Assembly (NCBI RefSeq): GCF_000221045.1
Contig: NC_015856.1
Span: 1,459,317 to 1,523,316, forward strand
Direction: 5' to 3'
Length of the DNA: 64,000 nt
DNA from: Collimonas fungivorans Ter331
GTDB taxonomy: Bacteria; Pseudomonadota; Gammaproteobacteria; Burkholderiales; Burkholderiaceae_D
The notes beneath the pieces were generated by a model. The model worked only from the letters and a program-made list of their open reading frames with translations. It searched no databases and was not told the DNA's origin. The position numbers and the translations under genes were made by a program. Of this stretch, positions 38,801 through 44,604 are shown piece by piece (the first letter of the stretch is position 1; each line of letters begins with the position of its first letter).

Positions 38801-39530
38801 CGGGGTCGACACGCCGCTGAACGATACCTGGCGTGCAGGTGTCGCCGGCGGCATCGGCCACACATCGTTCGACACCAGCCGCTCCAACGGCTCCGGTTCC
38901 ATCGACAGCTATCACCTGGCGCTATACGGCGACGCGCAGTTCGGCGCGCTTGGCGTGCGCCTGGGGACCGCATATACCTGGAACAAGCTGGACACCGACC
39001 GCAGCATCGTGTTCCCGGGTTTCTCCGACAGCACCAAGTCCAGCTACGATGCCCACACCACCCAGGTTTTCGGTGAGCTTGGCTACGCCATCGCGGCGGG
39101 CCGGGTAGCGCTGGAACCGTTCGCCGGCCTGGCGTATGTCAACCTGCATACCGACGGCTTCAGCGAAAACGGCGGCGCCGCTGCCCTGAGCGGCAAGAGC
39201 GACAGCCAGAACGTCACCTTCTCGACATTGGGCGTAAGGGCAGCAACCCTCCTGGGTGCTCCTGGCTCAGGCGTGACGGCCCGCGGCACGGTCGGCTGGC
39301 GCCACGCATTCGGTAGTGTGACGCCGACTGCGGACCTGGCGTTCAAGAGCAACGCCGCTGCCTCATTCGCGGTGACCGGCGTGCCGGTAGCGCGCGACGC
39401 CATGCTGGTGGAAGCCGGGATTGACGTCGGCATCGGCAAGAGCGCAACGCTGGGCCTGGGATATTCAGGACAGTTCGGCGACAAGGTAAGGGACAACGCC
39501 ATCAAGGCAAACATCGCCTGGAAATTCTGA
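32832..39530 (+). CDS. Giant type Va autotransporter adhesin with nine 98-residue tandem repeats
   Basis: Secreted surface protein of 2232 residues. The ATG at 32832 follows GGAG and opens an extended signal peptide region (MSKTYRLVWSKTQGALVV); the hydrophobic core is at about 59-75, with likely cleavage after Ala80. The passenger is rich in Gly, Asn and Thr, with autotransporter-associated beta-strand repeats (GxGGLxKxGxGTxTLTGANTYxGGT pattern) forming a beta-helix. Residues 549-1430 are nine tandem copies of a 98-residue unit. The C-terminal beta-barrel covers about 1955-2232 (VWGQVYGAKSNLDG to the final aromatic Phe in AWKF). Its role in adhesion or biofilm is inferred from the family; no protease motif was seen. 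Confidence 0.93.
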   Translation: MSKTYRLVWSKTQGALVVTSELAKTNGKGASNLLLSTASIGAAGGLSGQGETTPQLRRLPALLALATTGFFALNGSTAWANCTPANPADGATVTCAGAAPLLAPSFSSAANNLTVNVNTGASAGVLLGLLGTAMNLTGNNVTLNNGGTIDPSLLGAASLLSTGTVIGNAAASTVTVNNSGTMKGTSGLLGVSLTNLNGVALAVQNGTGGVSNLSNTGTIGSSPLLGVSLFASDAPVVAAYGGGQVNFVNSGTINGRVAFEASGTPGTGNTFVNSGTITGSVSMGVNSSNTFTAVTGSTVNSGGSLGLNLLNVVGLNLGFAATGTVDGGAGGNNTLLLQNTATGTGSGSTGSGTITSGTYINFQHLGLNSGSWTLSGAQTFQDATLNGGLALFDNSASFGTGAITANGGAIQATAGGLNLGNSFNLLGGGLTVQGASALTISGIISGVGGLTKNDSGTLSLNGANSYSGNTNLNAGGLILGNATAIGSGTLAVGGNATLDTSTALTLGNNINLAGGADLTLTGSNNLGLSGIISGAGGLVKNGSTTTTLTGANTFTGGATINAGTLAIGAGGSLAPTVAVNVAGLGAGFDISAGGNQTIGSLAGVAGSTVALGANTLTFGDATNQTYGGVIGGSGGLVKQGSGTETLTGANTFTGGATINAGTLAIGAGGSLAPTVAVNVAGAGAGLDISAGGNQTIGSLAGVAGSTVALGANTLTFGDATNQSFGGVIGGTGGLVKQGSGTETLTGANTFTGGATINAGTLAIGAGGSLAPTVAVNVAAAGAGFDISAGGNQTIGSLAGVAGSTVGLGANTLTFGDATNQTFGGVIGGTGGLIKQGAGTETLTGANTFSGGATINAGKLAIGAGGSLAPTVAVNIAGVGAGLDISAGGNQTIGSLAGVAGSTVALGANTLTFGDATNQTFGGVIGGTGGLIKQGAGTETLTGANTFTGGATINAGTLALGAGGSLLPTVAVNVAGAGAGFDISAGGNQTIGSLAGVAGSTVGLGANTLTFGDATNQTFGGVIGGTGGLIKQGAGTETLTGANTFTGGATINAGTLALGAGGSLGPTVAVNVAAAGAGLDISAGGNQTIGSLAGVTGSTVALGGNTLTFGDATSQTFGGVIGGTGGLVKQGTGTETLTAANTFTGGATINAGTLALGAGGSLAPTVAVNVAGAGAGLDISAGGNQTIGSLAGVTGSTVALGGNTLTFGDATNQTFGGVIGGTGGLVKQGTGTETLTAANTFTGGATINAGTLALGAGGSLAPSVAVNVAGAGAGLDISAGGNQTIGSLAGVTGSTVALGANILTFGDATNQTFGGVIGGTGGLVKQGTGTETLTGANTFTGGATINAGTLAIGAGGSLAPTVAVNVAGAGAGLDISAGGNQTIGSLAGVAGSTVALGANTLTFGDATNQTFGGVIGGTGGLVKQGTGAETLTGANTYTGGTTINAGSLILGNSSAIGTGALTVGGAATIDNTIPLTLNNAVVLNAGLTVAGSNDLTLSNVVSGTGSLTKDGAANLTLAGANTYSGGTVLNNGTITVGNNSALGTGSLALNAGQLDVNGFQITVAGLSGNGNVTLGGNSGSVTVNGGGTYGGVISGAGTVAKGGSDTLTLTGANTYTGGTTINAGTLQIGNGGTTGSIVGNVVDNGTLAFNRSDDITYGGVISGTGSVVKLGAGVLDLSGVSTYSGPTAVNAGTLAVSGSIANSTVTVNNGGTIQGPGTIGGLLVNSGGTAAIAAAGKPIGSLTVAGNAAFTPGSFYQVKATPQQSDLIKVGGSTSLTGGTVQVMAAIGDYKPTNNYTILTAAGGVNGTFSGVTSNLVFLTPSLSYDAKNVFLQLVRNSVSFQQAATTPNQQSVANAVTILGGGNTIYDTITSLDLASAQAAFDSLSGEIQASARSVMLEDSRYIRDAVTARARQGSAARSGVLSALSSGGAASCTADSATQQNDPLRADNACADDRRNARVVWGQVYGAKSNLDGENGVANVNRSTGGFIVGVDTPLNDTWRAGVAGGIGHTSFDTSRSNGSGSIDSYHLALYGDAQFGALGVRLGTAYTWNKLDTDRSIVFPGFSDSTKSSYDAHTTQVFGELGYAIAAGRVALEPFAGLAYVNLHTDGFSENGGAAALSGKSDSQNVTFSTLGVRAATLLGAPGSGVTARGTVGWRHAFGSVTPTADLAFKSNAAASFAVTGVPVARDAMLVEAGIDVGIGKSATLGLGYSGQFGDKVRDNAIKANIAWKF
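34476..37121 (+). repeat. Nine in-frame tandem 294-bp repeats inside the autotransporter
   Basis: The motif TGANTFTGG or its variants recurs at 34476, 34770, 35064, 35358, 35652, 35946, 36240, 36534, 36828 and 37122, always exactly 294 bp apart. That gives nine complete units of 98 codons with no indel between units. Neighbouring units differ at scattered, often synonymous, positions. Such arrays change copy number by recombination and are easily mis-assembled. Confidence 0.95.
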
Positions 39531-39560
39531 TGGCGTGATTTTGATGTAGCTGAAAACAGC

Positions 39561-39653
39561 CCCTGCATTTGCGGCGTTATCTCGGGAAAAACCGCGATAG
39601 CCGCGTCTGCAGGGCGATCGTCTGCCGATTCCAAGGCCTGTCCGCCAGGCCTT
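39561..39653. terminator. Two hairpins after the autotransporter
   Basis: First: CCCTGCA (39561-39567) and TGCAGGG (39608-39614), with inner pairing of GCGGC-TTATC with GATA-GCCGC. Second: AAGGCCTG and CAGGCCTT around a 5-base loop (39633-39653). The T content after them is low, so termination is plausible but not certain. Confidence 0.5.
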
Positions 39654-39765
39654 CTCCTTGTCATTCCCGCGTCACATTCCCTCCTTACAATCAGCTTGCC
39701 ATATTGGTAATTGCTGAAAAATCCGCCTTTGTATTCCATATCCCCGACCATTTTCTGACCAGACC

Positions 39766-41820
39766 ATGACTTTCCCATTGCTCAATCGCGAACTCGGTGT
39801 GCTTGCCTTTAACGAGCGGGTCCTGGCGCAAGCCGAAGACCCCGCGGTCCCCTTGCTGGAACGGCTGCGCTTTGTCTGCATCACCAGCAGCAACCTGGAT
39901 GAGTTTTCCGAGATCCGCATGTCTGGCTTGCAGGAGCAGATCAGGGTAGCGGTGGACGGCGTAACGCCGGACGGCATGTCGCTGCAGCACGCCTACAGCA
40001 CCATCAGCGAGCGCGCCCAGAAACTGGTGGCGCGGCAGTATGCCTTGTTCAACGATGTATTGCTGCCGGCGCTGAATGCCGAGGGCATCGCTTTTTACCA
40101 GGAGTCGGAATGGAACGAGGAGCAGACTGCCTGGGCCCATGAATTTTTCAAGAGTGAGCTGTTGCCGGTGCTGACGCCGATCGGCCTGGATCCGGCCCAT
40201 CCTTTTCCGCGGGTGCTCAACAAGAGCCTGAATTTCGCGGTCAAGCTGAGCGGCAAGGATGCCTTCGGCCGCGAAACCGAACTGGCTATCGTGCAGGCGC
40301 CGCGGGTGTTGCCGCGCCTGGTCCGGATGCCGGAGCATCTGTCGGCGCATGCATACGGCTTTGTGCTGCTGAGCAGTTTCATGCAGCGTTTTGTCGGCGA
40401 GCTGTTTCCAGGCTTGTCTATCGGCGGCTGTTATCAGTTCCGCGTGACGCGCAACAGCGACTTGTTTGTCGACGAGGATGAAGTCACCGACCTGCGGCTG
40501 GCGCTGCAAGGAGAGCTGCCGACGCGCCAGCTGGGCAATGCGGTGCGGCTGGAAGTGGCGGACGGCACGCCGGCTTCGCTGGTGCAGCGGCTGCTGAACC
40601 AGAACGGCCTGGCGCCCGGCGACTGCTACCGGGTCAACGGCGCGGTCAACCTGGTGCGCCTGATGCCTTTGCCGGACCTGGTCGACCGGCCTGACCTGAA
40701 ATTCACGCCGCATAGCCCGGTGCTGCCGAAAGCCTTCGTCACCGGCGCTTCGGTGTTCGATATCATCGACCAGCAAGACGTGCTGCTGCACCACCCCTAC
40801 GAAAGTTTCCAGCCGGTGCTGGAGCTGTTGCAGCAGGCGGCGATCGACCCCGATGTGCTGGCCATCAAGCAAACCATTTACCGCACCGGCAACGATTCGC
40901 CGCTGATGAGCGCGCTGATGCAGGCGGCCAAGAACGGCAAGGAAGTCACGGTGGTGCTGGAGCTGATGGCGCGCTTCGACGAAGAAACCAATATCGGCTG
41001 GGCAGCCAAGCTGGAAGCGGTCGGCGCCCATGTGGTGTACGGCGTGTTCGGCTACAAGACGCATGCCAAGATGCTGCTGATCGTGCGCCGCAAGCGCCAC
41101 GCCAAACATACCAAGCTGAAGCGTTATGTGCATCTCGGCACCGGCAACTATCATCCGAAAACCGCGCGCCTGTACACCGACTTCGGCCTGATGACCAACG
41201 ACGACAAGATTTGCGAAGACGTGCACCACGTGTTCCAGCAGCTGACCGGTTTCGGCAAGCAGGTGGCGCTCAAGCGCTTGTGGCAATCACCGTTCACCTT
41301 GCATGCGAATGTCTTGCTTGCGATCCAGAAAGAAGTCGACGCCGCCAAGGCTGGCAAGCAGGGCTACATCATCGCCAAGATGAATGCATTACTGGAGCCG
41401 ACGGTGATTGAAGCCTTGTACCTGGCGTCCCAGGCCGGGGTCAAGATCCAGCTGCTGATCCGCGGCGTGTGCGCCTTGCAGCCCGGCGTGCCGGGTTTGT
41501 CGGAAAACATCAAGGTGCGGTCCGTGATCGGGCGCTTCCTTGAGCATCACCGGGTATTTTATTTTTACGCCGACGGCGAGGAACATGTGATGCTGTCGAG
41601 CGCCGACTGGATGGACCGCAATCTGTTCCGCCGTATCGAAACGGCGTTTCCGATCCTGGACGGCAAGCTCAAGCGGCGCGTGATCGAAGAGAGCTTGCTG
41701 GTGCATCTGCAGGACAATGCATCGGCCTGGGACATGGACAGCGACGGCAGCTACCACAGGGCCGATCCTGGCGAGGTCACGCCGCTGGTCAGCCAGATCG
41801 ACCTGCTGTCGCGTTTTTAA
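39766..41820 (+). CDS. ppk1: Polyphosphate kinase 1
   Basis: Membrane-associated enzyme that polymerises the gamma-phosphate of ATP into polyphosphate. The 684 residues have the N-terminal domain (LLNRELGVLAFNERVLAQA, SSNLDEFSEIR), the head domain, and two phospholipase-D-like C-terminal domains. The autophosphorylated histidine is His433 in GYKTHAKM, and the second conserved histidine lies in VHLGTGNYHPKTA. Length is normal. It is convergent with the ABC permease gene. The stop lies in a 13-bp tandem duplication. Confidence 0.97.
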   Translation: MTFPLLNRELGVLAFNERVLAQAEDPAVPLLERLRFVCITSSNLDEFSEIRMSGLQEQIRVAVDGVTPDGMSLQHAYSTISERAQKLVARQYALFNDVLLPALNAEGIAFYQESEWNEEQTAWAHEFFKSELLPVLTPIGLDPAHPFPRVLNKSLNFAVKLSGKDAFGRETELAIVQAPRVLPRLVRMPEHLSAHAYGFVLLSSFMQRFVGELFPGLSIGGCYQFRVTRNSDLFVDEDEVTDLRLALQGELPTRQLGNAVRLEVADGTPASLVQRLLNQNGLAPGDCYRVNGAVNLVRLMPLPDLVDRPDLKFTPHSPVLPKAFVTGASVFDIIDQQDVLLHHPYESFQPVLELLQQAAIDPDVLAIKQTIYRTGNDSPLMSALMQAAKNGKEVTVVLELMARFDEETNIGWAAKLEAVGAHVVYGVFGYKTHAKMLLIVRRKRHAKHTKLKRYVHLGTGNYHPKTARLYTDFGLMTNDDKICEDVHHVFQQLTGFGKQVALKRLWQSPFTLHANVLLAIQKEVDAAKAGKQGYIIAKMNALLEPTVIEALYLASQAGVKIQLLIRGVCALQPGVPGLSENIKVRSVIGRFLEHHRVFYFYADGEEHVMLSSADWMDRNLFRRIETAFPILDGKLKRRVIEESLLVHLQDNASAWDMDSDGSYHRADPGEVTPLVSQIDLLSRF

Positions 41821-41835
41821 TTCGCGTTTTTAATG
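41810..41835. repeat. 13-bp tandem duplication spanning the ppk1 stop codon
   Basis: Two adjacent copies, CGCGTTTTTAATT and CGCGTTTTTAATG. The last ppk1 codons (Arg-Phe) and stop are in the first copy; the second covers the stop of the convergent permease gene. Confidence 0.8.
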
Positions 41836-42492
41836 CGATTTGTGGGCCTGTCCCAGCTTGTCTTCCAGGCGGCTTTGCAAACGCTCGAAGCACAGGCTCA
41901 GGCACCAGTAGATCGCCGCGGCCGCCAGGTACAGGGGCAGCGGACGGAAGGTCACCGCGATGATTTCCTTGGTGGCCAGCATCAGTTCCGTGACCGTGAT
42001 GACCGACACCAGCGAGGTATCCTTGATCAGGCTGATCAGGGTATTGCTCATCGACGGCACGGCGATCCGGATCGCCTGCGGAATCACGATGTGGCGCAGC
42101 GTTTGCCAGTAGTTCAGGCCGATGCTGTAGCTGGCGGCCCATTGTCCCGTATGCACGCCGAGAATGGCGCCGCGCAGGCTTTCCGACAGATAGGCGCCGG
42201 CATTCAGGCTGAGCGCCAGGATGCCCGCGGTGAGCGGTGAAAAACTGATGCCTATGCTGGGCAGGCCGTAATAAATCACGAAGATCTGCACCAGCAGCGG
42301 CGTGCCGCGCATCAGGCTGACATACACGCTGGCCGGCCAGCGCGCCAGGCGCGAAGGCAGGATGCGCGCAATCGCCAAGGGAAAACCGAGCAGCAGTCCG
42401 CCCAGCATCGACGCCACCGCAAACACCAGGGTGTAGCCTACGCCGCGCAGCAAAGTCGGCGCCGCCTGCTGCAGCAAATCCAGTAATTCCAT
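41830..42492 (-). CDS. Polar amino acid ABC transporter permease
   Basis: Inner-membrane subunit of a family 3 (HisM/TcyL-type) amino-acid importer. The 220 residues have five or six hydrophobic segments, the N-terminal GVGYTLVFAVASMLGG and MRGTPLLVQIFVIYYGL. The cytoplasmic EAA loop contacts the ATPase (ESLRGAILGVHTGQWAAS). It follows the binding-protein gene after a 116-bp gap holding a terminator. No ATP-binding subunit gene follows, because ppk1 converges from the other side. Confidence 0.93.
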   Translation of the reverse strand: MELLDLLQQAAPTLLRGVGYTLVFAVASMLGGLLLGFPLAIARILPSRLARWPASVYVSLMRGTPLLVQIFVIYYGLPSIGISFSPLTAGILALSLNAGAYLSESLRGAILGVHTGQWAASYSIGLNYWQTLRHIVIPQAIRIAVPSMSNTLISLIKDTSLVSVITVTELMLATKEIIAVTFRPLPLYLAAAAIYWCLSLCFERLQSRLEDKLGQAHKSH

Positions 42493-42524
42493 AAGGTCTC
42501 TGTTAAATCCGGACTTCCCAGGTT

Positions 42525-42554
42525 AAAAAAACATCCCCGCGGCGGGCGGGGATG
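42525..42554 (-). terminator. Intrinsic terminator between binding-protein and permease genes
   Basis: On the minus strand CATCCCCGC and GCGGGGATG form a perfect 9-bp stem around a 5-base loop, followed by seven T. It would release most transcripts after the binding-protein gene, giving more binding protein than permease. Confidence 0.88.
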
Positions 42555-42608
42555 GTGGGTGAGTCAGAAGTGTAGCGCAGAAATTACCAATGCGTTATCA
42601 ATGCGCTC

Positions 42609-43412
42609 TCATTGCGCCGATGGCGCTTTGCTAACATCGAAACCGAACCACTTGAAGGACACTTGCTTGAAACTGCCGTCTTTCAGGATTTCGTCGAGCG
42701 CTTTGTTCAGCGCTGCCTCGAATTTCGGATTGCCTTTCTGGAAAGGGATGCCGATCTTGTCGATGTCGCCAAAGGTGGCGCCGGCTTTCAGCGGCAGGTT
42801 GGAGCTCTTCAGCAGATAGCCGACCAGCAGGCGGTCGTTCAAGGCTGCATCGATGCGGCCGCTGGCGAGGTCGGCCAGGTATTCAGGCGAACCGGGATAG
42901 GTTTTGACATCGATGCCCGCAACCGCCTTGGCTTTTTGCTCAAAGTTGGTGCCCTGGCCCAGGCCGAGCTTGTAGCCCTTCAGCGATTCCAGAGTAGGGA
43001 AGCTGCGCTTCTCGTCTTTGCGGACAATCAGCTGCGCGGTCGACAAGGTGTATGGCTGCGAAAAATCGAAGGCTTTCTGGCGCGCTTCGGTAATCCCGAC
43101 CTGGTTCAGGATGACGTCGTATTTGCCGGCGCCGAGGCCCGCCAGGATGCCGCTCCACTCGGTGGTGGTGAATTCCGGCTTGACCCCAAGCTTGGCCGCC
43201 AGCAGTTTGGCGACGTCGACTTCAAAGCCGGTCAGCTCGCCGCTTTTCGGGTCCTTGAAATTGAACGGGGGATAGTTGCCTTCCATCGCTACTTTCAGGG
43301 TGCCGCGGGTTTTGACGGTATCCAGCAGGTCTGCTGCGAACGCATTGAGCGTGACTCCGGCGATCAGTACCGCTGCTGCAATCTTGCTCAGTTTGGACAG
43401 TGTGGTGGCCAT
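42609..43412 (-). CDS. Family 3 amino acid ABC transporter substrate-binding protein (cystine-type)
   Basis: Periplasmic binding protein of 267 residues. Signal peptide 1-26 (ending TLNAFA), then the SBP_bac_3 fold. Seen: RGTLKVAMEGNYPPFNFKD at the first lobe, GFEVDVAKLLAAKLG, SQPYTLSTAQLIV, and the arginine-containing DRLLVGYLL region. Overall pattern is closest to FliY/TcyJ-type cystine binders; the ligand cannot be proved by eye. It is the first gene of a two-gene importer. Confidence 0.9.
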   Translation of the reverse strand: MATTLSKLSKIAAAVLIAGVTLNAFAADLLDTVKTRGTLKVAMEGNYPPFNFKDPKSGELTGFEVDVAKLLAAKLGVKPEFTTTEWSGILAGLGAGKYDVILNQVGITEARQKAFDFSQPYTLSTAQLIVRKDEKRSFPTLESLKGYKLGLGQGTNFEQKAKAVAGIDVKTYPGSPEYLADLASGRIDAALNDRLLVGYLLKSSNLPLKAGATFGDIDKIGIPFQKGNPKFEAALNKALDEILKDGSFKQVSFKWFGFDVSKAPSAQ

Positions 43413-43719
43413 TTTTTTCCTTTTTGGTTGGTGGGCATCGGCTGACGGTTATGTTAAGCGTTTTCCCCTGCAAATGTGAAATGACCGTTTCGCCACTCCA
43501 TATGCACTTATTGTCTTTGCATTTAAGGAAAATATCAGCTATCGCCGATTTAGTGTAGTGCTTCGCAAATAATGAAACTTCATAAACGGCGTCTTTTCGC
43601 GCCATGCGTCGTTGCAAATCCTCGCGATAGGCCCACTATCGCTCCGGTTTGCGCCTAGCCTGACACGAAAATACACCATTTCTGAAGCTCCATTATTTAC
43701 GAAACACTACACTAGCAAT
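43413..43719. other. Gap upstream of the binding-protein gene, mostly filled by a palindromic element
   Basis: About 140 bp of ordinary upstream sequence is followed by a 164-bp near-palindrome (43551-43714). It then runs to the stop of the DUF2520 gene. No ORF is supported. Confidence 0.7.
43551..43714. mobile_element. 164-bp near-palindromic MITE-like element
   Basis: Terminal inverted repeats of 25 bp (43551-43575 and 43690-43714) match at 23 positions, starting TAGTGTAGTG and ending CACTACACTA. Inward pairing continues imperfectly over almost the whole length to a central GCGATAG-GCCCA-CTATCGC hairpin (43624-43642). No coding capacity. This is the form of a non-autonomous palindromic element; its transposase is not in the window. 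Confidence 0.7.
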
Positions 43720-44604
43720 TTATGACGCGCCGTTTTTCTTGCGCTGAGCCAGATCGCTAGTCAACGCAGCGAATTGCTGATACAGCCCGGCGGCCTGCGG
43801 TTGCCATTCCTGGACCGCCTGATATTGCCTGGCGACAGTAGCCATGTCGCCGCGCGCAATGGGGCCGGTAAGGGCGGCGGCGGGGCCGAGACGGAAGGCG
43901 TTGGCCGCGCTTTCCGACAGCAATGGCTCGATCAGCTTCAAGGCGAGCTCGGGTGCTATTCCGGCCGCAACGTAAGCCTGTTGCGCGATGTCGATCAGCG
44001 TCACCTGGTAGTTGGAAGCGAAGACCGCCGCAGCGTGGTACAGGGTTTTTTGCTCGCGATGGATACTCACCAGCTGCGCGCCGATGGCGTTGAACGCCGG
44101 GCCGAGGACGGCGAGGGCGGCGGCATCGCCTTCGCTGCCGCACCAGGTGCCGGCGAAATGCTCGGCGACCTGTTGCGGCACGGCGAAACTGCGGATCGGG
44201 TGGATGCTGGCGACAGCGGCGCCGCGTTCGGACGCAGCTGCCAGTTCGAGCGACGACAGGGCGCCGCTGCAATGGAACACGATGCTGCCTGGCTGCAGTT
44301 TGCCGGCGGCGGCGAGGGCGTTGCAGCAGGCGGCGATCTGGTCGTCGCCGGCTGCGATCAGGTAGACGTCGGCGTTGCGCAGGCCGGCGCAGGAAGCCGC
44401 TGCGCTGCCGGCGCCGATGAAGGCGCTGGCTTCTTGCGCGCTGGCGCTCGAGCGGTTCAGGATGTCGAGCAGGGTAAACGTCCGGCTGTCGTGCCACAGC
44501 CGGCCCAGGGTGCGGCCAAGCTTGCCGCAGCCGATGATGCTCAGGGTAGGCGCGTTTGCGCCTAGTTGCCCAGTTGCTCCAGCGCTTCCTGCTGTTCCAG
44601 CCAT
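43720..44604 (-). CDS. DUF2520 Rossmann-fold protein
   Basis: Function unknown. The 294-residue protein has an N-terminal NAD(P)-binding fold (LSIIGCGKLGRTLGRLW, glycine-rich loop about 25-34), YLIAAGDDQI, CSGALSS and SIHPIRSFA. A helical C-terminal DUF2520 domain (about 165-285, YHAAAVFASNYQVTLID) recalls ketopantoate reductase and pyrroline-5-carboxylate reductase folds. The start at 44604 has GGAGG at the right distance and lies inside the end of the ABC-F gene, overlapping it by 43 bp in another frame. That implies coupled translation. The substrate is not known. Confidence 0.85.
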   Translation of the reverse strand: MAGTAGSAGATGQLGANAPTLSIIGCGKLGRTLGRLWHDSRTFTLLDILNRSSASAQEASAFIGAGSAAASCAGLRNADVYLIAAGDDQIAACCNALAAAGKLQPGSIVFHCSGALSSLELAAASERGAAVASIHPIRSFAVPQQVAEHFAGTWCGSEGDAAALAVLGPAFNAIGAQLVSIHREQKTLYHAAAVFASNYQVTLIDIAQQAYVAAGIAPELALKLIEPLLSESAANAFRLGPAAALTGPIARGDMATVARQYQAVQEWQPQAAGLYQQFAALTSDLAQRKKNGAS

